Assembly: GCA_938046585.1 (NCBI GenBank)
Contig: CALIWR010000023.1
Span: 1-64,000 of the forward strand
Reading direction: 5' to 3'
DNA length: 64,000 bases
Origin: an uncultured Propionibacteriaceae bacterium
Lineage (GTDB): Bacteria > Actinomycetota > Actinomycetes > Propionibacteriales > Propionibacteriaceae
Shown here: positions 16,629-25,026 of the stretch, in pieces
Layout of the letters: every line of letters starts with the position of its first letter
How positions within the stretch are numbered: the stretch's first letter is position 1
Program-made: the position numbers and the translations under genes
Notes under the pieces: model-generated
What the model was told of the DNA's origin: nothing
Seen by the model: only the letters and a program-made list of their open reading frames with translations
The model's database searches: none

Positions 16629-17183
16629 TCAGGCGGCGCGACGGGTCTGCAAGGTACGGCGGATCACCTGTGCGTACACCGCCAGGACCCGCTCCATGGA
16701 TGGGGGGACCATCTTCAACGTGGTCTCGGCCTCGCTGTTGCGGGCTTTACGAAGGTGGCGTTTGACCGTCGACAGCGAGCAGCCGAGCCGCTGGGCGATG
16801 GTCTCCAAGCTCTCGTGGGGGTTCGCTGCGCGCAGCCGAAGCACCTCTTCATGATTTACCTGACGGCCGGAGGCGACCACGCCGGCGAGGGTGTCGAAGT
16901 CCTCCGGTGCGACGCTGATCCGCAACTCGGTACGCATTTCTTGGCGTTGGCGCTGGGTGGTGCCGGCCACGAAGCCGCTGACATCATGCTTGACGACCGC
17001 GTCGTACAGGCAGCGGGCCAACAGCGGGCAGGAGGCGCAGGTGGTGGTGGCCTCGGAGACCAGTCGGGCCTGGGTCCGGCGGACTTCACGGGAGGCCCCG
17101 GCCGGCAGGCCCTCTTCGAGCAGCGGGTGCTGGAAGATGTCGGTGGCATTGACACAGGCGGGTAGAGCGCTGGTGGTCTTCAC
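16629..17183 (-). CDS. WhiB-like regulator fused to a C-terminal helix-turn-helix
   Basis: 184 residues. Residues 5-85 resemble the WhiB Fe-S domain. Four Cys are spaced as in that family: one in PACVNATDIF, then CASC and the Cys in LLARC, ligands for a [4Fe-4S] cluster. The usual G-[VI]-W-G-G turn is replaced by GFVAGTT. Residues 115-160 (VLRLRAANPHESLETIAQRL, then GCSLSTVKRHLRKA) form a helix-turn-helix, so this protein can probably bind DNA alone, whereas most WhiB proteins need a sigma factor. I chose GTG at 17183 because GGAGGG lies 7 bases upstream; a longer frame reaches 17249. Target genes are unknown. Confidence 0.78.
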   Translation of the reverse strand: MKTTSALPACVNATDIFQHPLLEEGLPAGASREVRRTQARLVSEATTTCASCPLLARCLYDAVVKHDVSGFVAGTTQRQRQEMRTELRISVAPEDFDTLAGVVASGRQVNHEEVLRLRAANPHESLETIAQRLGCSLSTVKRHLRKARNSEAETTLKMVPPSMERVLAVYAQVIRRTLQTRRAA

Positions 17184-17504
17184 TGGGGATCCCTCCAAAC
17201 TGTCTCGGCGGGGGGTTCCCCGCTCGGCTCGAGTCGCTGGTAGGTCCACTGTCGCAGACGGAATCGGCCTGACAGGGCTCAGAAAGTGAAGGGAACTACC
17301 CGACTTGACTGGGTAGCGAAACTAGCCATTTTGAGTATCCCTACCTATAGCCAGCGGTGGGTCAGGGCGCAGGCCGGAGCCCATGGTGTCGGGGTCTGGG
17401 GTCAGTTTGGGTGAGGATCTCTTCATCAACCGCCGAGCCTGATCCGGGCATCCACCAGACTCGCCCCGTCGGCGTCCGGCCGACCCCGCCGACAGGAGCG
17501 CCAG
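17184..17504. other. Divergent intergenic region with an inverted repeat
   Basis: This holds the promoters of the WhiB-like gene (leftward) and the phosphatase gene (rightward). CTACCC (17296-17301) and GGGTAG (17311-17316) form an inverted repeat about 115 bases from the WhiB-like start and could be an operator. I see no gene or RNA here. Confidence 0.4.
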
Positions 17505-18443
17505 ATGCCTTTCACCGTGGCCAATGCGGCTTTCGTGACTGAGAGGGTGGCGGTCGGCGGGGACCTGGAGACTCACGATCCGCAACGGGCTGGACAGCAG
17601 CTGGCGGAGCTGGTGGCGGCGGGGATCACTCACATCGTCGACCTGCGGGCGGAATGGTCAGATCAGGTCTTCGTCGCGCGCCGGGCACCTCAGGTACGGT
17701 TCTGGCAGCACCGGGTCGAGGACGCCGGCCAGCGGATCGGGCGGGACTGGTTCGATCAATTGCTGTGGTGGGTTGACGACGCCCTCGCTGGCCTGGACGC
17801 CAAGGTGTTGCTGCACTGCCATATGGGGATCAACCGGGGCCCTTCCGCCGGCTACGCGGTGCTGCTAGACCAGGGCTGGGATCCAGTTGAGGCGCTGACC
17901 GCGATCCGTACCGCCCGCCCGGTGGCGGCGATTGACTACGCCGAGGATGCGCTGCTGGCGCACCACCAGCGCCGCCAAGTCGGGATTCGGCAACGCCGCC
18001 AAGACCGGGCCCGGGTTACCCGTGACCTGCGGGCCCGGGAAGTGACCGGGCCAGCCAGCCGCGGCGCGCACCTGCTGATCCTGAACGCGGCCGAGCTGGC
18101 CGATCTGGCCGCCCGGGGGGATGTGGTCTGGTTGCGGGTCGACGAACGCGAACCGGTACGGGCTGGCGAGGCGATCCTACTGTGGCGCAGAGATGTCGAG
18201 CCGGGGCTGGTCGGGTTGGGGTACGTGATGGCCGACCCGGAGACGATCTGGACCCAGCAGGAGCAGCGGGTCCGCAGCGTCCCGGTCGAGTTGCTCCGGT
18301 TGTCCGAGCAGCCGCTGGTCCCGGCGACGGTGGTGGCCCAGGCGGGTCTGTGTCCGGGCCACGGCTGCCAACGGCTTGAGGTGACGCAGTTGGCTAGCCT
18401 GGCGCCGTACCTGGCTCTGGCCTCGGTGTCGACGGTGAGCTGA
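17505..18443 (+). CDS. Dual-specificity-type phosphatase with C-terminal PUA/EVE-like domain
   Basis: 312 residues. Residues 1-155 form a small cysteine phosphatase of the dual-specificity class: a conserved Asp in HIVDLRAEWSDQ, and the active-site loop HCHMGINRGPSAGY with the C-x5-R signature (Cys near residue 105). Residues 185-300 form a beta-rich domain (VVWLRVDEREPVRAGEAILL, LVGLGYVMADPETIWTQ) that resembles PUA/EVE-type domains, which bind modified bases or RNA. It has no membrane segment and is probably cytoplasmic. The ATG at 17505 follows AGGAG with 6 bases between. It may act on a nucleotide, RNA end or phosphoprotein; the pairing of the two domains suggests a nucleic-acid substrate, which is inference. 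Confidence 0.7.
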   Translation: MPFTVANAAFVTERVAVGGDLETHDPQRAGQQLAELVAAGITHIVDLRAEWSDQVFVARRAPQVRFWQHRVEDAGQRIGRDWFDQLLWWVDDALAGLDAKVLLHCHMGINRGPSAGYAVLLDQGWDPVEALTAIRTARPVAAIDYAEDALLAHHQRRQVGIRQRRQDRARVTRDLRAREVTGPASRGAHLLILNAAELADLAARGDVVWLRVDEREPVRAGEAILLWRRDVEPGLVGLGYVMADPETIWTQQEQRVRSVPVELLRLSEQPLVPATVVAQAGLCPGHGCQRLEVTQLASLAPYLALASVSTVS

Positions 18444-18469
18444 ACGCCCGGCGCTACTAGGGTGAGGGG

Positions 18470-19804
18470 ATGCTGAGTCCGTACCGATCGAGCGGCTCGT
18501 ACCTCACGATCATGAAGGACGGGACGGTCAAGCAGCTCAATCCGTTCTCCGGGACCGAGGTCTGGACGGTGCCGGGCCGGGGAAACCGGCCGCTCGGAAT
18601 CCGGGCTGAGCAGCCGCATCCGCTGCGCCCCGAGGACGACGGGCACCACTGCGCCTTCTGCCATGCCCGCTACCTGGAGACTCCGCCGGAGAAGTCCCGG
18701 ATGATCCGGACCGGTGACCGCTGGCACACCGTGTACCGGACCCCGGCCGAGCACCTCTTCGACACCGTCGCTGAGTTCCGCCGGATCCCGAACCTGTTCG
18801 AAATCTTGAGCTTCGACTACTGGCACGAGAACTACGGCTACGAGATCCCGCCCGACATCGCCGAGCGGCGCCGCCGTTATCTGGAATCACCGGCCGGCCG
18901 GGAGCATGTGCTGTCGGTGGCCCGCAACAAGCTGCGGGCGGCCGGGCGTACCCCCGAGCAGATCGCCGGCTACGACGACGACGAGGTGATCGCGTACGCG
19001 TCGGGATTCTTCGGCGGCGGCCATGACGTCATCGTCGCCCGGCGGCATTTCCGCGACGGAGCCGAGAACACCTCACAGCTCGCCTCCTCGGGCACTCTCA
19101 CCCCGGAAGAGCACTACTACTATGTGGCATTCACCGTGGAATCGATGCTGCGTCTGTACGACATCAACCGCTACGCCCCGTACGTGGCGGTCTTTCAGAA
19201 CTGGTTGAAACCGGCCGGAGCCTCCTTCGACCATCTGCATAAGCAACTGGTCGCCATCGACGAGCGCGGCGTGCAGAATGAATTCGCGATAGAGCGGGCC
19301 CGGGCGAACGGGAACGTCTTCAATGAGGATGCGGTGAATTACGCCAGCCGTCATAATCTGTTGCTGGCCGAGAACAACCATGCCGTGGCCTTCGCCGGTT
19401 TCGGGCACCGTTATCCGACGATCGAGATCTGTTCGAAGTCCGAGCACGCCTGGCCGTGGGAGCATTCGATCGAAGAGGTGGGCGGGGTCTCGGACCTGGT
19501 GCACGCGATGCATGCCGCGACCGGGGCAGACGTGCCATGTAATGAGGAATGGCACCACCAGCCGGTGGATGTTGATGTGCCGATGCCGTGGCGGGTCGTA
19601 ATCAAATGGCGGGTTTCTACGGTGGCGGGTTTCGAGGGGGGAACCAAGATCTATATCAACACGATCGATCCGATGGCGATCCGAGACCGGGTGGTGCCGC
19701 GGCTGTACGAATTGCGTGACCAGGGCCGGATCGGCGGGATGCGGTTAGGTGAGGAATGCTCTGGTAAGCCGAATCTGCTGCGCTATAACCCGGTACTGCG
19801 GTGA
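18470..19804 (+). CDS. DUF4921-family, GalT/HIT-like protein
   Basis: 444 residues related to galactose-1-phosphate uridylyltransferase and HIT hydrolases. HCAFCHARYLE near residue 60 is a likely zinc site. The nucleotidyl-transferase-like active segment is NWLKPAGASFDHLHKQLVAI near residue 245, with the H-x-H pair. The C-terminus holds MRLGEECSGKPNLLRYNP. I place it in DUF4921, an actinobacterial family without a settled function. The window has galK, galE and a UDP-sugar pyrophosphorylase but no classical galT, so a uridylyl- or adenylyl-transferase role is attractive but unproven. TAGGGT at 18458-18463 would start transcription at the ATG, so the gene looks leaderless. A decayed murQ remnant overlaps its stop by 4 bases. 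Confidence 0.72.
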   Translation: MLSPYRSSGSYLTIMKDGTVKQLNPFSGTEVWTVPGRGNRPLGIRAEQPHPLRPEDDGHHCAFCHARYLETPPEKSRMIRTGDRWHTVYRTPAEHLFDTVAEFRRIPNLFEILSFDYWHENYGYEIPPDIAERRRRYLESPAGREHVLSVARNKLRAAGRTPEQIAGYDDDEVIAYASGFFGGGHDVIVARRHFRDGAENTSQLASSGTLTPEEHYYYVAFTVESMLRLYDINRYAPYVAVFQNWLKPAGASFDHLHKQLVAIDERGVQNEFAIERARANGNVFNEDAVNYASRHNLLLAENNHAVAFAGFGHRYPTIEICSKSEHAWPWEHSIEEVGGVSDLVHAMHAATGADVPCNEEWHHQPVDVDVPMPWRVVIKWRVSTVAGFEGGTKIYINTIDPMAIRDRVVPRLYELRDQGRIGGMRLGEECSGKPNLLRYNPVLR

Positions 19805-20099
19805 GCGCCGTCGATGAGTTTGCCGGGCTCATCACCGAGCAGGCCGATCCCGCCCTGGGGGGCCTCGATACCTGGCCCACCGATCGCCTGGTGGGCGCTA
19901 CTAACGCCAAGCTCCGGCCCCGGGCCTAGCAGACCGTGGTCACCGTCTGCGGCTGCCCCGCACCGGTCGCCCGCGAGACCTTGGCCGCGGCCGGTGGGCA
20001 GGGGGAAGACTGCGGTCTTGATGGTGCTGGCCGGGATCAACCGGACCGAAGCTCGCCGCTTGGAGGTGACCCACGGGCACCTGCGCCACGCCCTATTAG
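19801..20099 (+). pseudogene. murQ: Decayed N-acetylmuramic acid 6-phosphate etherase gene (murQ remnant)
   Basis: Two pieces of a MurQ-like etherase survive in about 300 bases where an intact gene needs about 900. The first, from a GTG overlapping the previous stop, encodes LITEQADPALGGLDTWPTDR and ends at a TAG at 19924. This matches the conserved MurQ N-terminus (TEQ-x-NP-x(4)-LD). The second, in another frame from about 20000, encodes KTAVLMVLAGINRTEARRLE followed by HGHLRHAL, the typical MurQ C-terminal segment. The middle, including the sugar-phosphate binding SIS domain, is gone. MurQ works in muropeptide recycling; this copy cannot be functional. Confidence 0.72.
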
Positions 20100-20142
20100 G
20101 CAATGGGGTTCCGTACGGGGTGAGGGCTCGTACCCTGGCCGG

Positions 20143-20742
20143 GTGAGTGAACGCCGCTACCGACGCCCCAGTTTCCAGGCTCCGGCGGCTTTGGAGGCGC
20201 TGGGGGAGCGGGTGGACCCGATCGGGCAGGTGCACGCGGCCCACGAATCGGCGGCGGTGCTGTTGCACGCCGGCCGGGCCGGCGATGATCCGGCGGTGGT
20301 CGAGCGGCTGGTGGCGCTGGTCGACGAGATCGGGCTGGTGACCCTGGCTGATCTGTGGGCGGCCCGTCCGGCGCGGTCGCTGCCGGGGGCGCTATACCGG
20401 CTATACCTGCTGCAGCAGTGGATAGTGGCCTCACCCGACGAGGTGGCCCGGGAGTACGCGGCCGGGGTTCGGTTCACCGAGCCCCACCATGCGGTCGCCG
20501 GCGCCGACCCGCCCGGCCCGGATGAGGTGCGTCAGGTCGCCGACCAGATCCTGCGTGGCGCCTTCACCGGCGATTTCGGCCTGGCCCTGGAACGTGCCGC
20601 CGCTTTCTGTCAAGTAGTGGTCGCCGGCCGTACTGACCTGGCCGCCGGCGCGGCCGGTCTGGTACGGGCGAACCGGCTCCAGATCGCCGCCCACGACCTC
20701 ATGGCCTGCGCCCAGGCCTGGCGTTCAGGTGACCTGCAGTAA
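20143..20742 (+). CDS. Conserved hypothetical protein
   Basis: 199 residues, all helical in appearance and without membrane segments or a signal peptide. Recognisable stretches are YRRPSFQAPAALEALGERVD, VVERLVALVDEIGLVTLADL and SLPGALYRLYLLQQWI. I believe this resembles a widespread actinobacterial family of unknown function, but I cannot name a domain. The start is GTG at 20143. TACCCT at 20131-20136 puts transcription start at the GTG (leaderless), and the longer frame from 19936 runs through the murQ remnant and is not coding. It is followed after 34 bases by the end of the convergent DUF2335-type gene. Confidence 0.68.
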   Translation: MSERRYRRPSFQAPAALEALGERVDPIGQVHAAHESAAVLLHAGRAGDDPAVVERLVALVDEIGLVTLADLWAARPARSLPGALYRLYLLQQWIVASPDEVAREYAAGVRFTEPHHAVAGADPPGPDEVRQVADQILRGAFTGDFGLALERAAAFCQVVVAGRTDLAAGAAGLVRANRLQIAAHDLMACAQAWRSGDLQ

Positions 20743-20776
20743 GCCGGCCCAGGGTGGCCCTGATCAGGCGACCTGC

Positions 20777-21112
20777 TTAGTCCTGTGCGCTGGGGGGCGG
20801 TGTCAGTTCTCGCTCGGATCCTGGCTGAGGGTTACGCACCTGCGCGATGACGCGCCCGAGAGCCATCAAGAACGTAGGTAATACCGCCACGGCAATCCAC
20901 CAGTGCGACCTACCCGTGTACGCCGCCCAGGCGGCGAATCCCAGGGCAAGCGTTGAGATGGCTGGCACGGTGAGCGCACCAACTCGTACCGCGAAGGTCT
21001 CGGCCTCGACGATCTTGCTGGCCGTCTTTAGCCGCCAATGTTGTTCTCGTTCCGCCATGATCATGATCCGCCCGGGGAACGTGCTGTCGACCTCTGCGTA
21101 CCTGGCCATCAT
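20777..21112 (-). CDS. DUF2335-type small membrane protein
   Basis: 111 residues from the ATG at 21112. It contains FPGRIMIMAEREQHWRLKTA, the conserved amphipathic block of DUF2335, then two membrane segments (about 45-65 and 72-90) and a charged tail. The function of the family is unknown. The DUF2335 motif normally begins P-P-P-x-(M/L), and the frame does continue upstream of the ATG as SGDVPPPT, open for about 50 codons to a TAG near 21280 but without any ATG, GTG or TTG. Either the gene uses an unusual start, the ATG is right and the upstream similarity is residual, or the 5' end has been lost. Confidence 0.6.
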   Translation of the reverse strand: MMARYAEVDSTFPGRIMIMAEREQHWRLKTASKIVEAETFAVRVGALTVPAISTLALGFAAWAAYTGRSHWWIAVAVLPTFLMALGRVIAQVRNPQPGSERELTPPPSAQD

Positions 21113-21492
21113 CGTTGGCGGCGGGACATCGCCACTGGTCGACTCGTCAAGGTAGTGCCGTTGAGGGTAGACGGTCAGTGGGAAGAGGGGCTCCTGGATT
21201 CCTCTGAGGCTCGATTCAGACTCTGGGTCACGCTCTGCCAGGCGATCTCCATCGTGTTTGAGTTCAGCTGGCTATTCATCGCTGCTGTTCTGATGGTCGC
21301 GGGGATCGCTGCGGTCGGGTCTATCTGCGTACGAGGCCCTCCGAACCATCAAAGAACACTATCAGTGAGGGGGCCTCCAAGACCCCTCGCGGGGATCGTC
21401 GACGCGTCACGCAGCTCGTGCCACACCAACCGATTCTCGGCGGTTGATCCTCCCAGGCGGCGGCTGTGGTACCGCTCGTCTAGGTTGAGGGT
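21113..21492. other. Intergenic region before fhs
   Basis: The left half contains the open but startless upstream extension of the DUF2335-type gene (minus strand). The right half carries the fhs promoter, with TAGGTT at 21481-21486. I see no other gene or RNA. Confidence 0.4.
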
Positions 21493-23199
21493 ATGCACAA
21501 CACCGAGGTTGGGTCATCGCATGGGCGGGTCGATCTGGAGGCGCTCGCGGCGCGGGCGGGGATCGGGCCGGAGCACGTCATCCCGTACGGGCGGGATGTC
21601 GCCAAGATCGACCTGGCGGCTTTGAAGGCCGAGAACACCGCCGCCGGGTCTCACTATGTGGTGGTGACGGCGATGACCCCCACAGCCTTCGGGGAGGGGA
21701 AGACGACGATGTCGATCGCGTTGTCCCAGGCCCTGGCGCGGCGGGACCGGCGGACTATTCTGACTTTGCGCCAGTCGGCGATGGGCCCGACCTTCGGAAT
21801 CAAGGGCGGTGCCGGTGGGGCCGGGTCAGCCCGGATCCTGCCGGGGGATCGGGTGAATCTGCACCTGACCGGTGATTTTCATGCGATCACCGCGGCCCAC
21901 AACCTGCTGGCGGCGCTACTCGACAATCATCTGCACCACGGCAATGCGCTGCGGATCGACGTGGGCAGCATCACCTGGCCGCGGGTTCTCGACGTCAATG
22001 ACCGTTCGCTGCGGCAGATCGTGATCGGACTGGGTCCCCGGGCGGATGGGGTGACCCGCCAATCGTCGTTCGACATCACCCCGGCCTCGGAGGTGATGGT
22101 CATCATGTCGCTGGCGACCTCGGTGGCCGACCTGCGCCGGCGGCTGGGGCGGATCGTCGTTGCCCGGGACATCGACGGTGGCTGGGTCACGGCCGAAGAT
22201 CTGGGCGCGGCCGGCGCTATGGCGGCGGTGCTGCGGGACGCGCTGGAGCCCAACCTGGTCCGTACCGGCGAGGGGGTGCCGGCCCTGATCCATACCGGGC
22301 CCTTCGGCAACATCGCAACCGGGTGTTCGTCGGTGATCGCCGACCTGGTGGCCCGGCAGGGTACGGCCGACGGCGGCTATGTAGTAACCGAGGCCGGTTT
22401 TGGCTCGGACATGGGCCTGGAGCGGTTCATCGACCTCAAATGCGCGGTGTCCGAGATGGTGCCCCAGACGGCGGTCGTGGTGGTGACGGTACGGGCGCTC
22501 AAGGCCCATTCCGGGAAGTACCGGGTGGTGTCGGGAAAGGACCTGCCGCCGGCCATGCTCGCCGAGAACCCCGAGGATGTCCGGGCCGGGGCTGCGAACC
22601 TGGCCGAGCACCTGCGGATCGTACGCGGATTCGGCCTGGAGCCGATCGTAGCGATCAACATTTTCCCCGACGACCACCCCAGCGAGATTGCCGAGATTCG
22701 CCGGATCGCGCAGCAGGCGGGGGCCGCCGTCGCCGAGGCCCGGCCGGTGACCGAGGGTGGGGCCGGCTGCCTGGAGGTCGCCGACGCGGTCATCGCCGCC
22801 TGCGAGGGGGGCCAGCCTGCGCCGCAGATCACCCCGGCCTACGCCCCGCACGACGACCTGCGGACGAAGATCGCGAAGGTGGCCGCCATGTACGGGGCCG
22901 ATGGCGTTGACTATGACCCGGCCGCCGCCCGGCTGCTGAAGGTGTACGAGTCGGCCGGTTTCGGCGGGCTGGCGGTGGTGGTCGCTAAGACTCCCCTGTC
23001 GCTGAGCGCGGATCCGTCACGCAAAGGCGCCCCGACCGGGTGGCGGCTGCCGGTACGCGAGGTACGACTGGCCGCTGGCGCCGGCTACGTGTACGCCCTA
23101 ACAGGGGCGATTTCAACGATGCCGGGCCTGCCCAGCCGGCCCTCCGCAGAACAGATCGACGTCGACCCCGACACCGGGCAGATCTGCAACCTGCGCTGA
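21493..23199 (+). CDS. fhs: Formate--tetrahydrofolate ligase
   Basis: 568 residues, normal length. It makes 10-formyltetrahydrofolate from formate, tetrahydrofolate and ATP, feeding one-carbon units to purine synthesis, or releasing formate and ATP in reverse. The P-loop is TAFGEGKTTMSIALSQAL near residue 65. Other family blocks are RQSAMGPTFGIKGGAGGAG, LTGDFHAITAAHNLL and RAGAANLAEHL. The N-terminus IPYGRDVAKID is typical. The start is ATG at 21493; TAGGTT 6 bases upstream suggests a leaderless mRNA, although GAGGG could act as a close ribosome site. The gene stands alone. Confidence 0.97.
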   Translation: MHNTEVGSSHGRVDLEALAARAGIGPEHVIPYGRDVAKIDLAALKAENTAAGSHYVVVTAMTPTAFGEGKTTMSIALSQALARRDRRTILTLRQSAMGPTFGIKGGAGGAGSARILPGDRVNLHLTGDFHAITAAHNLLAALLDNHLHHGNALRIDVGSITWPRVLDVNDRSLRQIVIGLGPRADGVTRQSSFDITPASEVMVIMSLATSVADLRRRLGRIVVARDIDGGWVTAEDLGAAGAMAAVLRDALEPNLVRTGEGVPALIHTGPFGNIATGCSSVIADLVARQGTADGGYVVTEAGFGSDMGLERFIDLKCAVSEMVPQTAVVVVTVRALKAHSGKYRVVSGKDLPPAMLAENPEDVRAGAANLAEHLRIVRGFGLEPIVAINIFPDDHPSEIAEIRRIAQQAGAAVAEARPVTEGGAGCLEVADAVIAACEGGQPAPQITPAYAPHDDLRTKIAKVAAMYGADGVDYDPAAARLLKVYESAGFGGLAVVVAKTPLSLSADPSRKGAPTGWRLPVREVRLAAGAGYVYALTGAISTMPGLPSRPSAEQIDVDPDTGQICNLR

Positions 23200-23309
23200 C
23201 CCGGATCACGGGCCCTCCCCTGACCGCGGTCGGCATTCCGCCAAATATCCGTTGGACCGGAGTTGGATAGTGAACGCCGAGCCGGCTATGACATCAGGGG
23301 TTTCCGGTA

Positions 23310-23768
23310 TTACATCGATCTCAGGATGTGATCGAGAAGGAATATGCCGCCCATGAGGAGGGTTCCGCAGATTATGAGGGAGGCCACTAACCAGATGATA
23401 AATTTAAGTGATGATTTTTCTGATGCAGTGATACCGACCGGTGCCCCAAAGCTAAGTATTCCGCCACGTGCGCCATAGGCGGCGCTGCGGTGATAAATCT
23501 GGACAGCCTGCCGGGGGGCGATCGTGAGCTGGATGGTGCACGCAGGGCCGAGCCCCCGGAAGGTCTCGTACCGTACCACCACCTGCCCAGCCGGTACTAT
23601 CACCCGGTAGGGGTGGGCGGTGGGCACGCGGAGGTGGAAGCCATTGATGGTGATGGGGGCGCGGCTGATCGAGAGCCGATCGGTGAGGACGCTGGAGTAT
23701 GTGGAATCGCAGATAAAGTCGAGACAGGCTTGGGGCGCTATCTCGGAGCCGGGGAGGGCGACGCTCAT
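23310..23768 (-). CDS. Hypothetical protein with C-terminal membrane anchor
   Basis: 152 residues. The N-terminal 110 residues are beta-rich (ITINGFHLRVPTAHPYRVIV, VVVRYETFRGLGPACTIQLT) without a signal peptide. Near the C-terminus is one strong membrane helix, IIWLVASLIICGTLLMGGIF, so the protein is probably tail-anchored with its domain in the cytoplasm. I do not recognise a family. I chose ATG at 23768 (MSVALPGSEI) because TACGGT lies 7 bases upstream as a leaderless -10 box; the frame extends to 23819. It is divergent from the cobalamin riboswitch operon. The 3' part is clearly less GC-rich than its surroundings, which hints at foreign origin. Confidence 0.6.
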   Translation of the reverse strand: MSVALPGSEIAPQACLDFICDSTYSSVLTDRLSISRAPITINGFHLRVPTAHPYRVIVPAGQVVVRYETFRGLGPACTIQLTIAPRQAVQIYHRSAAYGARGGILSFGAPVGITASEKSSLKFIIWLVASLIICGTLLMGGIFLLDHILRSM

Positions 23769-23857
23769 GCGAACAACCGTAACCGCGGGTGGGGGCAGTA
23801 GGATCCTCGCGCAAGCCATGAGCAGGGGGCTGTGTGGTCACGGCTGGCGAGGACTGT

Positions 23858-24000
23858 TAGGGTGCCGATGTCGGCCATGGGAACCCGGTGCGAATCCGGG
23901 ACTGACGCGCAGCGGTGAGAGGGACCGGCGAGACAGCGGGCCACTGGGGAAACCTGGGAAGGCGTCTCGTCGGGGTGAGCTCGAGTCCGAAGACCAACCG
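23858..24000 (+). ncRNA. Cobalamin (B12) riboswitch
   Basis: The conserved core elements of the cobalamin riboswitch occur in order: GGGAACCCGGTGCGAATCCG (23879-23898), GGGACTG, GCCACTGGGG (23939-23948), GGGAAGGCG (23955-23963) and the closing GAGTCCGAAGAC (23983-23994). It lies 50 bases before the start of the solute-binding protein gene. Binding of adenosylcobalamin would be expected to switch the operon off. Confidence 0.93.
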
Positions 24001-24049
24001 ACACGATCATCCATGCCCCGCGAACGGGCCACAGTGGAAAGAGCCATTG

Positions 24050-25024
24050 ATGCGCTTGCGTACCCTGATCATCGTTGCCGGCCTGGCCCTGTCGGGCTGT
24101 GTCGGAGCTCCGAGCGAGAGTGCCTCCCCGACGGCCAAGCAGTCTTCCTATGCCCCCGTCACCGTGACCAACTGCGGTTTCCAGGTCACCCTCACCGAGC
24201 CGCCCAAGGCTGCCGTCACCCTCAACCAGGGCGCCACCGAGGTGATGCTCTCACTCGGTCTTGAGAAGCAGATGGTCGGCACCGCCTATCGCGACGACCA
24301 GATCGCCGGCCGCTGGCAGGCCGCCTACGACTCGATCAAGGTACTCGCCGACAAATACCCGTCGAAGGAGGCCTTCTTGCAAGTCAAACCGGACTTCGCC
24401 TACGCCTCCTATTCGTCGGCTTTCACCCCCAAGAATGTGGGCACCCGAGAGGAGCTGCGTGACGAGAAAATCGCCACCTACCTCAGCCCCGCCGCCTGCC
24501 CCGACCGCGACAAGACCGTCCCCCATACCATCGACTCGGCCTGGGCCGAGGCGACTGAGGTGGCGCGGATCTTCGGCGTCGAGGATCGCGCCGCCCAGGT
24601 CATCGGCCAACAGAAGACCGAACTTGAGGCCGTACGCAAGCAGGCAGCCGGCAAAGGCAAGAAAGTGTTCTGGTTCGACTCCGGCACCGAACAGGCCTAC
24701 GCCGGCGTCGGAGGCGGCGGGCCGCAGATCATCATCGACGCCGTGGGCGCCACCAACGTCTTCGCTGACATGAAGAGCTCCTCCTGGGAGAACGTGTCCT
24801 GGGAGCGCGTAGTCCAGGCCGACCCCGACGTGATCGTCTTGGCCGAGGCCTCCTGGTCCACCGTCGAGTCTAAGAAGAACCGCCTCGAATCAGATCCGGT
24901 TCTGAGCCAGCTGAAAGCGGTGAAGAACAAGGCCTACATCACGATCTCGTTCGCGGAATCCACGCCCGGGATGCGGCTGGTCGACGGCGCCAAGACCGTC
25001 TCCGATCAGATCGCCAAGCTCTGA
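24050..25024 (+). CDS. btuF: Cobalamin ABC transporter, substrate-binding lipoprotein
   Basis: 324 residues. The ATG at 24050 has GGAAAGAG upstream; the longer open frame runs through the riboswitch and is not coding. The N-terminus MRLRTLIIVAGLALSGCVG is a lipoprotein signal with lipobox LSGC, so the mature protein is lipid-anchored outside the membrane. The remainder is a type III periplasmic-binding-protein fold (VTLNQGATEVMLSLGLEKQM, ERVVQADPDVIVLAEASW). Such proteins carry vitamin B12 or iron-siderophores; the B12 riboswitch directly upstream decides for cobalamin or another corrinoid. First gene of a four-gene operon with gaps of 2 bases or 4-base overlaps. Confidence 0.9.
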   Translation: MRLRTLIIVAGLALSGCVGAPSESASPTAKQSSYAPVTVTNCGFQVTLTEPPKAAVTLNQGATEVMLSLGLEKQMVGTAYRDDQIAGRWQAAYDSIKVLADKYPSKEAFLQVKPDFAYASYSSAFTPKNVGTREELRDEKIATYLSPAACPDRDKTVPHTIDSAWAEATEVARIFGVEDRAAQVIGQQKTELEAVRKQAAGKGKKVFWFDSGTEQAYAGVGGGGPQIIIDAVGATNVFADMKSSSWENVSWERVVQADPDVIVLAEASWSTVESKKNRLESDPVLSQLKAVKNKAYITISFAESTPGMRLVDGAKTVSDQIAKL

Positions 25025-25026
25025 CG

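Noticed and set aside
23915..24049. N-terminal extension of the cobalamin-binding lipoprotein
   Set aside because: This stretch is the cobalamin riboswitch; the lipoprotein signal starts at 24050.
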